Of a DNA stretch of 64,000 bases, positions 1 through 11,865 are shown one piece after another; position 1 is the first letter of the stretch, and each line of letters begins with the position of its first letter. Origin of the DNA: Myrica gale. Its lineage: Eukaryota > Streptophyta > Magnoliopsida > Fagales > Myricaceae. A program made the position numbers and the translations under genes. The notes under the pieces are model-generated. The model was not told the DNA's origin and made no database searches. It was given only the letters and a program-made list of their open reading frames with translations. Where the stretch lies: contig OZ005605.1 of NCBI GenBank assembly GCA_963930655.1, positions 2,425,501 to 2,489,500 of the forward strand, given 5' to 3'.

Positions 1-3000
1 CGCCACCGAATAAATTAGGTATAACCGGCCTTCGATTCGGACTCCACCCATGCGATCCACGATCCGATTCGAACTCCACTATCCTCCCCCAATTTCACGC
101 CCTACCTTTCCTCCCCCAAATCAACTACGTGAAATTTTCGATTCGAACTCCACGAGCCTTCGATTTCCACTTCGCCCTTCAGCCCTGCTTCAGCCTTCGA
201 TTTCCACTTCGCCGAAACCCAGAGCCGTATGCAAGAACTCATCTTTACCGGTAAGCAATTGGAGGTTTTTTGACGGTTGTGATTGAGAGTCGTCTGCGTG
301 TTTTGTCGTCAACATCCATTTTCAAACGGCATGACAAGGTTTGGACGGCTGTGGTTGAGAGTCGAAGGACTCGAAGAGGAGGCTGTACAAGGGAAGAGAG
401 AGGCTAAACAAGGACTCGAATTTTTTCGTTCTCTTTTGCTTATTCAATAGGTGCCTTTTTATGTATGTTTTACATCTATGACTTTTGCATTACATCTGTG
501 AAAACCTAGGATGGAACATGTGGAACAATTAAAGGATCTATGTACATGAGATTTTGTGGCTTTTTCCTTTTTGCTAATTTATTGATTTGATGATGTACCA
601 TGCTTATATCTCTTAAGTGGCTAATTAAATCATGTTTGTTAAAGAGTTAATTATAATGTATTGAGTTAGGGATAAGCTTTTAAAGATGCTCTTTAAGGTT
701 TGTTTGCCGTGCAACTTCAGAAAAGAGCGTTCGAATTATACAGTGTAGGAGTTTCGAAAATCGAAAATTGGGAGGATATGGAGGGGCTTGGCAGACCATA
801 AGAGGACCATAGGAAGGTGCTAATTCAGGGGCCTCATATCAGATTAGGCATAAGTATAGTACTGCTCCCATTCTTTTCCCTATTACCTGATGCCTATAAC
901 TTTCACACCTACCTCGTTAATATTAGTGTAAGACTAGTGCATGAATGATGCTACTATAAACTAAAAGGTTAAGTTTAATTTGTTCATTTGTTTTATGTAT
1001 GATAAAAATGTCGACATAAGTGATCAAGTGTTGTATTTGTCAACCAAGCTAAGCAAGGGTTTGAAGAGTTGCTCTCTGTCACATTCATCTATATTTAATC
1101 TAAGCTGTCAAAACTAGAAAACCTACATTGGACATGAAGACGTCTCTGTGAAGCAAGAAGTGTGCTAGCTTGCTTTCTAGATTGATCTGCTTAATATGCC
1201 TCTTACCAATTCTTTTTGATGGATGGTTTATTATTTTGGCAGCTTTGGAATCTATTGTTCCCTACTTCTGAAATTCCTAGCCCTTTGGTTTTATGAGGTC
1301 TGCATTTTGCCTAGGTGTGAGAAATACATTTAATCAAAAGCTATAAGTGTAGGATGACGCACTGGATTCTATAGTTGTTTAGGCCTACTGCATATTAGGT
1401 ATTGCTCAATTGTTCTGGTATTTGATTTGCTGCTTGTTCTAAGTACTCTGATTCCCTTGTCTTAGTGTTTATAGAACTATATCTCGAGTTTGCATTACAT
1501 CAAGGGCTGGTTCCGCCTGACACAAGATCTATGTACATGAGCTTTTGTTTTTATTCTGAGGCTTAGTAATTTTCTGATTTTTTATGATCCTGGGTTGGGC
1601 TGTTAATATTGCAGGGTGAGCCTGAGGGAAAAGCTGATGATAATAAGGAGGATCCTGATGTTATTACTGGTGAAAATGTAGCTGGGGTTGAAGAAAATGG
1701 GATTGAAAATCCTGTTTTGGCAAGTGATAAGAGATGTAATTGATAAAGAGACTTGTGATGTTCAGCCTAGTAGTTGTTGACCATTTCTATGTCAAAGTTG
1801 GTTTCTTTTTTGATCCTGATGTTATTTTTTTAAATACTCAGGACTTTATGTATTGTTGACCATTTCTATGTATTGTTGGGACATGCACGGAAATGTGAAA
1901 CTGGTTGGAATTCGATGTGTTCTCTATGAGTAGTGGAAAGCTCCATGTACAGTGTACTCAATTACTTATATATGAAAATGATTGGTCTGGGCCATACCAT
2001 TTAATTTTGACAGATTTCTGTCAAAGTAAGGCTGCCTTCCATTTTTCCAATCCTAAACGTAGAACTTAGTTCCCTTTCTTTCTTTCTTTATTTTTCTCTC
2101 AGCTGTTTTTGCCTGTAAATAATTATTACTAGCAGGCTGGGATCCCAAGAGCGAGGTCTGAAGCATTGGAGTCTGAAGAGGAAGTTATTTATTTAATTTT
2201 TTTCCCTGTAGACTGAAGAGGAAGATGTTCAGAGTGATCTCATACTCCATGTTTGGGTAATGACTAGAAGCATATCAATTGCATTAAGGTTGTTCTTAGA
2301 TTGCAGGTTGACTGCGAATCTCTCCACCAGCTTATTGCCCCTTATTGCATCTGTTAGTCGGAAGCTATCAACTAATCCTGCGAAACTCTTTCTTCTCATT
2401 CGAGATGACTACAATCCTGGCTTAACCAAGCTTCAATATACTAGGAAATGGATGTCAGCTAGACTTTTCTTTGTCTCTTAGCCATTGAATTGTAGGAATT
2501 AGCAGAGTACATCAGGAATACATAATGGAGGTTCATACAGGTCGTCATGGGCCCAAACATTTTTTGCAATGTGATGCACCATGAAGTTCTGCTTCCTGGA
2601 GAACTAAGTACAATACTAATTTTACACAGCTAGTGCCTGTTTGTAGCCACTTAACTGTCAAAGCTATGTGAAATAGGCAGAAAGATGCAAACTGCATGTA
2701 GTATTTTGCACAAATTCCAAAGGCTTGCAAACAAAACACTGCGCCTAAAGAAATGATATTGCTCCTAATGAAAACTGCTTAGTACAAAGGAGAGATGCTA
2801 ACAAAAGGGGAGAATATATAACAGAAACTACATTTTGACAATATATAACAGAAAGTTCTCTAAATTACAACAATACAATGAAACTACATTTCATTGTATC
2901 AGTCTAAAGTTCTCTCAGTGCTCCGTAGATGGGACAATATATAACAGAAACTACATTTTGACAATTGAAAACTGAATTACAACAATACAAATAGAATGCG

Positions 3001-3120
3001 GAGATCAAAGTACAAAGACACTAATTTACAACACAACATCCAACAGAACACCTCAAACACCTACTTCTTGCCATCTTTCGATGGCTTTTCTACAACTACT
3101 TTGACTTTCTCGTACTCTGA
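1..3120. other. Unassigned region with one exon-like acidic segment
   Basis: No gene is recognised here. The stretch 1615-1743 (plus) follows a good acceptor (TTAATATTGCAG) and encodes 42 acidic residues beginning GEPEGKADDNKEDPD and ending in a stop. It looks like a late exon of an unidentified protein. Short open pieces at about 2136-2190 and 2305-2480 are not joined to it by an obvious frame. The first 240 bases are rich in repeated CTTCGATT and CTCCCCC words, like the 5' part of a transcript or a transposon end. Nothing else stands out. Confidence that a functional gene lies wholly here is low. Confidence 0.25.
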
Positions 3121-3334
3121 TAAAGTGTTTAATATGCTTAATTTGGTAGCTTAAGTGAACTAATTTTATGCTTGAAAATGAATTAAGCTATCGATTAAGC
3201 ACCATATTTCATTACTTGAGCAAAGTGTATAACAATTGATGATTTGCACTTAAAGTGTATGATTTATATCGTTGTGGTAAAAAGAATCTCACCCTGATCT
3301 TTGCATGTTTTAATTAAAAGAATTTTCTAAAGTG

Positions 3335-3660
3335 GCGCTCGAGCGTGTCTCGAGCGGATGTTGAGCGTAAGCATTCTGTCTGGAACTCATCAGGAGCGCT
3401 CGAGCGGCTGGTTGAGTGGATGTCGAGCGTAAGCATTCTGTCTGGAACTCATCAGGAGCGCTTGAGCGGCTGGTTGAGCGATGATCGAGCGTGAAGGTTC
3501 TGTATGAAGATCTTCAAGACCACTCGAGCACTAGTCAAGCGGTAGTCAAGCGTGATGAATCTGTGTGAAGTTCTTCAAGGGCGCTCGAGCACGGGTCGAG
3601 CGTCGGTCGAGCATAAAGAATCTGTTTGAAAGTTTTCCTAAGACGCTCGCGTATATCGAA
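3335..3660. repeat. Minisatellite of about 62-bp units with GCTCGAGC core
   Basis: About five imperfect tandem units, each near 62 bp. A unit opens with GCGCTCGAGCG, has two or three further GAGCG words, then a phrase like GCATTCTGTCTGGAACTCAT. The first two units are nearly identical and the later three diverge. The core GCTCGAGC is palindromic. A second array with the same word and period lies at 29363-29640. The spacer that follows (3660-4440) has no gene I recognise. Confidence 0.75.
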
Positions 3661-4484
3661 CAAAGACTCATTTTATATTGGCTTCTTTACTCAGGGCATT
3701 TTCGGAAGTCATTTGGGCATTGCTAAGCCTAGCTGGAGGAAAGGATTCGATGGATGAAAAATCAAAACAGAAAACGGTTACGAGACGATGGGTAGCAGCA
3801 ACGAATGGGCAGATCGGGAATTTTGGCGGATTCTGGAGCTTTCTCTATATATGTTGGGATTCGGCTGGAGTAGAGGAGCTGGATTTTTTTTCGTTGTTTT
3901 CGTTTATCTCTCTAATGAATATCACTGGATTAAACTATTTCTCTTTAGTTTTGATTTCAAATGTGATAGGCTAGATTTTTAGCTTGAGATTCAAGGAGTA
4001 AACCGTGACTAGTTGGGTTGGATTTCTTCTATCTTTTATGGAGCTTTAATGATTAACTTGTTGGATTGTATTTCATTTTACTGTTAGAAAAGATTGAAGT
4101 TCATTGTTCTAGCTTTTGATCGGTTGTAGACGTAACGGCACGATTGATGCTTGAATTAGTAACAAGACTTTATAGTTTTCTTCATTGCTTAAATTTGCTA
4201 TACAATCTAATGAGTACTATAGATTATATCCAAAGATTGAGAGCTGATTGTTGTATTATCCGATCATAATCTCTTGGAATGAGAAAATGGTTGAGAGAAG
4301 AGAAAACGTTATCTTATTTTCCTTGCACTTTAATTCTAGAGTATTTTGCATCTGTCAATTCTAAATACATTGTTATTCATCTCTCTTAGTTGGTATTTCA
4401 ATTATGAGCCATAAACCTCAAAAACCCAAATCTGATTTTCTTCTTATTTTTGCTTGTATATAGTTTACATACAATAACCGATGC

Positions 4485-4919
4485 TTACATTAAACTCTTT
4501 GTCCCTGTGAATTCGATCTTGGGATTTACCCTTGTATTACTTTGAAAGCTTCTGCGCTTGGAAGTCGAAACCATAAGCTGATCATACTCATAATCAGTGG
4601 GCTGCATAGCAAACTCCTTCGGCACCACTGGACGCCTATTGCCAAAGATTGTCCACAAATACAACACAATGAATGCTGACAATGCTCCACAGGTAGCACC
4701 GAAAATCATAGCAGCCAGCACTCGGTAGAGACAATCACTTCTTTTCTGAACTGCCGAAGTTTTGGTGCTTTTAGCAAATGCCTTAGGATCCGATGATGAG
4801 AAGGTGATCTGATTCAGCAACTTCAATCTGCAGATCAGTACCTTGCTGAACTTCATAATAAGCATCATATAGTCAGACATAGCACACCCCACGCAGAAAC
4901 CAACACCAAAAAAGATCAA
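4485..4919 (-). CDS. Unrecognised open frame with one or two hydrophobic segments
   Basis: A 144-codon open frame on the minus strand. The C-terminal two thirds look like real protein: a basic, Ser/Thr-rich stretch, then a hydrophobic span (AAMIFGATCGALSAFIVLYL, about residues 70-89) fit for a membrane helix, then a polar tail with a SKRRSF word. The N-terminal 30 residues may be intron read-through. I do not recognise the family. It lies downstream, on the same strand, of transporter-like exons at 5150-5612, but I see no evidence that it belongs to that gene. It may be a last exon or a relic. Confidence 0.3.
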   Translation of the reverse strand: MIFFGVGFCVGCAMSDYMMLIMKFSKVLICRLKLLNQITFSSSDPKAFAKSTKTSAVQKRSDCLYRVLAAMIFGATCGALSAFIVLYLWTIFGNRRPVVPKEFAMQPTDYEYDQLMVSTSKRRSFQSNTRVNPKIEFTGTKSLM

Positions 4920-5149
4920 AGGAACTCAAAATTCAGGCACCTATTCCGCAAAATTCATAAACAAATTGTTCACAATGGGTTTCATGCTCAGTCCATGAGT
5001 GAAGGGCAGGGTAATTGTTCTCAAAGAGCTATATCTTCATCGAGAGCCACTCCAAGTTTATCCCAATTGGGACATGAAGCAGCTCACTCAGAGAATGGTT
5101 TGCAGTTTCTCTCCGAAAATTATTCTTCCAGATATTTAAGACCATCATC

Positions 5150-5612
5150 TGCCGGAGGCTGGTGTAATGATCATTTGGATGGAAGGTCAAGGGTAGCAAT
5201 TGAGAGATTTTAACCACTTTCTGATGCTGGAGATGTACATGATAGAACGAGGCCTGAGGTGAGTTGATTTTATTTTCAATTTTACCATTACTGAGGAGTA
5301 AGATATGGTATGACCACTGCATATTGGCAGCCACAGAATTCAGAGTAATATGATAATGACAATCCTAGATAGCATATGATAATGACAATCCTAAAATTCA
5401 TAAACAAATTGTTCTCAATCCAAATGAATCTCAATTCACTTGTGTTCATAGAAGAACGATGAATCAAAATAGATGAAGAAATAGAAAATACCTGCAACAA
5501 GAGCATAACAAATTGAACAAAAGATAACCTTTGCAACCTCTGTTAAGAAATTAACACTAATTGGGCTAAACTTGAAACTCCCATCCACCTTGGACATATA
5601 AACTAGAATAGG
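5150..5612 (-). pseudogene. ROCK1-type nucleotide-sugar transporter gene fragment
   Basis: Exon 5492-5612 (minus) follows an acceptor TTTTATGCAG and encodes [20 protein letters not shown] followed by [12 protein letters not shown]. This closely matches the N-terminal region of the plant ROCK1/CMP-sialic-acid-transporter-5 family (nucleotide-sugar/H+ antiporter-like, ER or Golgi membrane). It ends at a donor CAG|GTATTT. A second exon-like stretch starting at 5226 after CATCTCCAG encodes HQKVVKISQLLPLTF, resembling the next family segment (HQKVGEKPLLSLSTF), and then loses similarity. The remaining roughly 250 residues of the usual 325-residue protein are not seen, so this is a truncated copy. 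The family call rests on the first exon. Confidence 0.55.
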
Positions 5613-6335
5613 CTGCATAAAAGAAAAATGCACAAATTCAGACAATTTAGAAATAAGGACAGTGAATTTCCAAAAGGAACCACAGGAAAGCTTGTCACAG
5701 GTGTTGGTGGCCATGACAGTATATAACATCTAGGTGGCAACATCAACAAACAAACAAGTGCAGATCAAGCTAATACACTACTCTTAAATCTACATTATTA
5801 CTGATTGCAAACAAACAAGAAAACCCTAAAATTTATACCAAGATAACGCCACCAATATGCAATAACCACTTCCAGACGAACTTCTACAGAAAATCTATCA
5901 CTCATTGCAACAATAAAGGAAACAATAACCACTTCCAGACAAAACACAACCTCCAATCAGACCCTACACTAATCTGTTCCTTCTCAATCTCGCCGAACAG
6001 CCAAAGGATCGACCTCAGCTCCGGAGGAGTCGAAGGCTGGAATTTGGGGGAGGAGTCGAAGTTCTTGGTGTCGTCGAAGGTAGGAATGGACGGGGGAGGA
6101 GTCAAAGGCTCGAATGGACGGGGGGAGGAGTTAAAGTCGAAGGCTGGAAGAAGTCAAAGTCGAAGGCGGGTTCGGGTGAAACTTGTGGGAGCCGGGTGGG
6201 AGATGTCGGGTCATAACCGGAGCGCCTCATTAATGCGCTGGCAGCCCCTCCACCGTCCAACGAAGCCAACTTCATCCTCATAGTTAACTCTCACCACTCA
6301 CACGCTTCCGAAGTCGCACAATAACTGGAGCCGTC

Positions 6336-7233
6336 TCTGGGAGGTAGGGTTTCCTTGATAACACTGTGGCTCACGAACTCATTAGCCCATTTGCAAAGTC
6401 TGGGAAATTTCTCTCTTGGCATTAGTACCTCTGCCCCTGAAGCTTCTTCAAAAACCCCAAACCAAAAGGCTATGACATTTCCTACAATGTCTACAAATCC
6501 GATTTCCTCTCCTCCAAAAAACCTCTTCTCACTGAGCTCGTTCTCCAGAAACTGTAGTTGTTTATTGACTTCTTCCACTGCCTTCTCACTCTCTTTCTGA
6601 TCAGCACCCCAACAAGCTCTAAATAAAATGCTGCATGCAAGCACTGTAGAAAGGAAAAGAGAAGACTCAAATTGGAATTTAAACTGAAAATTTTCTCAAA
6701 TTCACTCTATCGATTAACTATATAGCATGTGTCCATAAAAACGGACGGAAATAGATATATAATTTGAAATGGGCAGACCCATTCTAGATTTAGATTTTGT
6801 AATGGATTTGCAGGACAAACACCAGATTCTAAGGAAATAAATAAAAATAAATTACCTTTTCGTCAATGAAATTGGCCCAGAAAGGTGCGACGGCCCTTTC
6901 TTGAGGATCTTTGGGCAATATGGAATAGCCATGTCAAGTCTCATCAATGTATTCAAGGATGACCTGAGACTCTGCGATAGACTTCCCATTGTGTACGAAC
7001 ACGGGAATCTTCTTGTGAACGAGATTGTATTGGAGAAGGGCAGGACTCTTGTTGGTTAGGTCTTCCTCAACATACTTGTACTGAACTCCTTCCAGTTTCA
7101 AAGATACCTCTATTCTGCGACTAAAAGTGCTCGCCCACACGCCAAACAACAGTACTTCCAGTTTCAAAGATACCTCTATTCTGCGACTAAAAGTGCTCGC
7201 CCACACGCCAAACAACAGTACTTCTTCGGCCAT
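6336..7233 (-). pseudogene. Tau-class glutathione S-transferase pseudogene, GST copy 1
   Basis: Two-exon tau GST, exon 1 6856-7233 and exon 2 6336-6643, with the same intron position as the intact copy at 14920-15850. Exon 1 has an in-frame tandem duplication of 22 codons ([20 protein letters not shown] and two more residues, twice). This doubles the segment that holds the catalytic Ser and thioredoxin-fold helix 1. The codon for Trp in ETWQGY is TGA. Exon 2 has a short insertion near its start that shifts frame, and homology to the normal C-terminus stops after LPPRD, so the last helix is lost. A TATA-like CATAAAAGGG lies upstream at about 7313-7321. It was a cytosolic glutathione-conjugating enzyme and is now dead. 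Confidence 0.9.
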
Positions 7234-7639
7234 TACTATACTGTGTGATGTGGTACTTTAAACAGGCTGTGTTGTGATTTTTCAGATGCTTGGTTCTTCT
7301 GGGTTTGACGCCCTTTTATGCGATCTCAGAGGTTACTTGGTCGAGAAGCCTCGATCCCTGTTAATTGTTATTTTAGCGTTAACCTCGTCAATAAATTGGA
7401 AATGGGGGGTGGGCGGCGGTTGCGCTATAGACTTGGATTGGAGAGGAAGAATCAAGATACGTCAACTGCTACTTATCTTTTGTATAGGAAAAACTCTTTT
7501 CTTGCATGCGCGCTTATCTCAGCACGGAATATACTGCAAAAATATACTGCTGCTTATCGTTGATAGAGGACAAAATCGGAAAGCTCTACGGTGCGGACCA
7601 AGACATTTTATGCTTTGGACTGGTCAAACTTTTGAAATC

Positions 7640-8438
7640 TAAGTGGGAACGGGGTGAAAACTAGAAAAGACTACTGGCATTTTCTTACCAAGAAAAAGAT
7701 TACTCTGGCATTTTGTTTTTCTTGCTTTCTTCATTTTTCCTTGGTCTCACTGCTGGCCTGCTGGGCAAGTCTACGAGTATCTTGGGCTGTCGAATGCCAG
7801 GCGATCCACTCGCCCAGTTGGCCCGTTTCTTTTTCTGGTCCTCAAAAAGAGACCCAAACTCTACTAAAGTTCCTTAGGGGTGGTTCTAAACTTCTAGCCT
7901 GTTTAAAGTGGGCCTAAAAATGGAGCAAGTCCGGCTGTATTTCATAGCCTCAAGCTTTCGATATCATGCCTTAAGCTATCTTTCGGCCTACCATACAAAA
8001 GCAGGCTCTTCCTGCAAGCCTATCGTGGCCGTTAAATGAGGAAGGCCTATTATTTCAATTTACGCTGGGCTCAGCGTTAGCAGGTTAGATTTGGGGAAAG
8101 CTTTTAAATCTAGCGGGGTCGACCTCGGGACCGATCCCTCCCTAAGATGAGGGGTGCAAACGAGCTATTAGCTCGCGGGCGCCAAATTTCAGCATTCAAA
8201 CAGAGAAACTTGTTGGCATTCACATTACTGGAATTTGAAAACAAGAATGGGTTATAGCATTTCTCATTTACTTCTTTCACGCCTTTGGAGCGAATATATT
8301 TTCAAAGCTGCTGCACATTAAAACAGCAAAAGTATAACATTCTAAAACATAAGACATGAAACTCCATTGAACCTCCAAGCTCATTTTATTAACTTGTTGG
8401 CAAGAAAAGTGCCTTTCCTTTTAAGGCTCAGCATTCAA
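7640..8438. repeat. GST-block flank, copy A
   Basis: Non-coding sequence upstream of GST copy 1. It recurs upstream of GST copy 2 (16320-16345, then 21950-22722) and GST copy 3 (about 31660-32430). Shared words include GAGACCCAAACTCTACT, AGTGGGCCTAA and CTTTTAAGGC. It marks the extent of the ancestral tandem-duplication unit. Copy A ends abruptly at about 8438, where a Copia fossil begins. No gene is seen within it. Confidence 0.8.
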
Positions 8439-11110
8439 AAGTCTGATTAGCAGCAAATGAATTTTTGGATCTAAAAGTTTTATAGCCAGGTGGATAACCA
8501 TGGATTTTATAGCATTTGTCGACTGTATGTTGTGTGAGACCACAATGGCTACAAACAAGTTTATCTTTATTCTGACTTGAAAAGTTCTTGTTAAAAGAAC
8601 ACTTGGAATTCTAAAGAGCAATATTCTTAGAAATGAATGCAGCAGATTCAAGTGATGAAGTTTTTATTGAAGTAACTTCCTTTTGTCTCTTTTCTTAAAG
8701 AACAAGAGTGTTGGGGTCCACACCCATATAAGGTAGACTTAAAATAGAAGTACATATAAGGTAGACTTGAAATAGAAGTAAACTTGGAAAGTAAGTTTAC
8801 TTCCTCCCCACTCCAAGTTTAGGGTTTTCTCTTTTTATTTTTCCCTATAAATAGAGGCTTATGTTATAGGAGAAAAGTGAGACGTGAGATGTGAGTCTTG
8901 GGCAGAGAGAGAAAAAGAGAGAGAGTGTGGTGTGGCTATTGTATTGGATGAGAAGAATGATTTTCTTAAGCGTTCTTAATAAAATTGCTCTGAGGTGGAC
9001 GTAGGTCGGATTGGGGCCGAACCACATAAATTCTTGGTGTACCTTTCTTTAATTTTTGTGCCGCTTTTCCCAACAAGTGGTATCAGAGCCAGGTTCGAGG
9101 AGTCGGAGTGGTTTTTCGGGGGGAAGCAGAGAAGGTCCGAAAATTAAAAGTGGTCTGATCAGAGATTAGAGGGCACCAGCCTGTAGAGGAGGTCGAAACT
9201 GCATCGCAGTCACGCACCACAGGAATTCGGAGCGCGCCGTCCACTCGCCCCACATGCCGAAGAGAGGTAGGGCGCGTAGTAATCACTCTCCCCACGCGCC
9301 GCACGGGCACATCCCCAGCCAACTGACACGAGTCCTGCCACGACATCATCCACGCCAGCAGGTGGGTCTCAAAGTATCACGTCAGCATTGACACATCATC
9401 TACCACGTCAGTAGGGGTCCCAGCCAGTGCCACGTCATCATTCCACGTCAGTAGGGAATATTATGAGGAATCATAATATTTCAGAATATCCCAGTTTTTT
9501 GTTCCAGTGTGATTTTTGTGCCGGTACAAGGGCTTTTAGGCCGGTTTTTGAGTAGGTCAGACTGGTTCTTAAGTTTTAGGTCATCCCGGATCCATTGGTG
9601 CAATCAGAATTGTGAAATTCGGCCTTAATCAATGTGAATTGAGATGACAGAGAGTATGGTTACCGGTATGATGATTTTATCTGCTAAGAATTTTATGATT
9701 TGGAAGCCACGGATGAAGGATATCCTTTATGCAAAGGATATGTAGGATCCATTAGAGAACGAGGGAAAGAAACCATAGTGGATTGATGACTCCGACGTCG
9801 TGTAGCACGCGGAGGTGCTTGGTACTAGCCGGTGGAGATGCCAGAGCAGGTGGAGATATTGTTCTACATAGTACAAGCAGGGGATGCGGGCACCCTAGGC
9901 GGGGGTGCAGGACACTCGGATGAGAGTTTGGTTGGTCTTCTGGTGATAAGGACGAAGTTGGAGTGCCAGTAGAAGAAGGATGCAAGGGGTGGTGAGCAAG
10001 GGGAGAAACAGACACCAAAGTTGCTACAAGGTTCTACTGATGGGAGCCCGGGATTCACTAAACCGAAAGATGTCATGAACAAATTCTTCCCTTATGGGTA
10101 TGGAGGGGGAGAATTGTTGGTGTCCACAGTCATATAAAGTAGACTTGAAATAGAAGTAAACTTGGAAATGAAGTTTACTTCCTCCCCACTCCAAGTTTAG
10201 AGTTTTCTCTTAGGGTTTCTCTTTGTATTTTTTCCTATAAATAGAGGCTTATGTTATAAGAGAAAAGTGGGACGTGAGTCTCGGGCAGAGAGAGAGAGAA
10301 AGAGAGAGAGAGTGTGGTGTGACTATTGTATTGGGCGAGAAGAGTGATTTTCTTAAGCATTATTAATAATATTGCTCTGGGGTGGACGTAGGCTGGATTG
10401 GGGCTGAACCATGTAAATTCTTGGTGTTCCTTTCTTTAATTTTCGTGTCCATTTTCCCAACGAAGAGAATACTCGATTAATCGAAGACAATGGATTAATC
10501 AAAAGAATATGTCCTCTAACAAGTGAAAATTCTCATTGAGTCCCGTGAGAAATTTTAGAACATATTCTTGATGTTGATATTCAGAAAGAGTCCGCAATGC
10601 TCCACAGTTACAAGGCGGGAGAGGATGAAAATTCATACGTTCATCTCAAAGTCCTTTTAACTTGGTATAAAATACATTCATAGTCATTTGATTCTGTGAC
10701 AAATCAGAATTGACTCTGTTATTTAAAATATTCTAAGTCCATCCGACAGAGAAAAACGATCTTTAAGATCAAGCCACATTTCTCTTGCAGTTTCAATGTA
10801 TATGACAGGTGTCAAATCTTTTGGTAGAGTTTAGTAACCAATATAAGTCCATGTTATTGCATCTAATCCACACTGCTTACATGGAATTCAAAGTATCAGG
10901 TTTTACCATGGAGCTGTTGATAAAACAAAGCTTATTCTTCTCAAGGCCATAGTCACAACACAACTCCATGTTTGATAATTGTGGCTAGTATGTTGCTGTG
11001 AAACTAGCATTGTTCCTGGATAATCTACATTGTGGAGAAAAAAATGTATTGGATGGATATCTATTACTCTGAGATAAGAACTACTTGTAGAAGCCATGAA
11101 CTATTGGTTT
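8439..11110 (-). mobile_element. Copia-type retroelement fossil (gag part), minus strand, split by another LTR element
   Basis: Gag-like coding remnants in minus orientation on both sides of the element at 8709-10462. The distal part (10468-11110) resembles the start and middle of Copia gag. The proximal part (8439-8708) holds a zinc knuckle of the form CSHCGLTQHTVDKCYKIHGY. Order and strand agree with one ancestral copy later split. No LTR, integrase or reverse transcriptase is visible, so it is a fragment. It is broken in several places and looks old. Confidence 0.75.
8709..10462 (+). mobile_element. Short non-autonomous LTR retroelement nested in Copia fossil
   Basis: Direct LTRs at 8709-9075 and 10115-10462 share TGTTGG at the start, CCCAAC near the end, a TATA-like CCTATAAATAGAGG and a GA-rich tract. 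A primer-binding site TGGTATCAGAGCC follows the left LTR (9078). A purine-rich tract precedes the right LTR. The target-site duplication is AAGAG (8704-8708 and 10463-10467). The interior is only about 1.04 kb, with a short Copia gag-like start and no polymerase, so it needed proteins from elsewhere. LTRs are similar but differ by a short repeat-length change, suggesting moderate age. Structurally complete and not coding-competent. Confidence 0.85.
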
Positions 11111-11113
11111 TAA

Positions 11114-11855
11114 TGATGGTCCAGCTTTGAACAATTGTCATGAAGTTAGAAAGGCCAAGCCCACACGATCGAAGAGAGATGGTCCAATTTGGACAACCAG
11201 AGCTGTGAACCCTAGGGAAGGGCTTATGACTCCCTTGCTTCCAAATGCCTTATAAAATTCGATGTCAAGATATATCCTGACATAACTGCCTAAATGAATT
11301 GCCACTTAAAAGTGCAATCCAATATAAGCAAGAAATTTATGAGGGAAAAAACAAAAACTTGCTTCCAATTCTTCTCAAGGTTCCCTATAGTCATGAATTT
11401 CAGAGACAACAAACTTTGTATATAAATAGCAGATATATCAGAATAAAATACGCATGTTGGTTAACACCAAAAACACACTCTTTCAGTTTGACTCTGTTAA
11501 TATGGTATCAGAGCGGTAAAACCACCATTTCCGCATCATATCTCTCAACCACCATTTCCGCACCTCTGCACCTCCGATTTCTTACTTTCCAAATGAAAAA
11601 CTCTAAGATCATTGATGATCCTACCAATCCCTATTATTTGCATAATGGCTATAGCTCATCCAGCATTTTAGTCACTCAACCACTGATCGAAAGAGAATTA
11701 TAATGCATGGAAAAGAGCAATGACAATTGCATTGAACATGAAAAACAAGTTGGGCTTTGTTACTGGCGTAATGCATCAACACTACCTTCGAATGCTATGT
11801 TCGTGCACTGGAACAGATGCAATATGATGATGTCGTCCTGATTAGTTAATGGGAA
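11114..11855 (+). mobile_element. Copia-type fossil: LTR end, primer site and gag start
   Basis: A plus-strand primer-binding site TGGTATCAGAGCGG at about 11503 follows a probable LTR remnant with a TATA-like TATATAAATAGC near 11417. After it comes a gag N-terminal sequence (DDPTNPYYLHNG), typical of plant Copia. The rest is absent. It abuts, head to head, the minus-strand Copia fossil at 8439-11110. It is broken and old. The left boundary is uncertain. Confidence 0.6.
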
Positions 11856-11865
11856 AAATTTACTT

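Noticed and set aside
1-300. Possible transposon end paired with 6030-6280 (shared CTTCGA and CTCCCCC words)
   Set aside because: Only short words match; no clean terminal repeat or target duplication could be aligned by eye.
3678-3974. 98-codon open frame after the first minisatellite
   Set aside because: Low-complexity hydrophobic translation of T-rich sequence, with no splice or start context and no family match. Probably part of a dispersed repeat.
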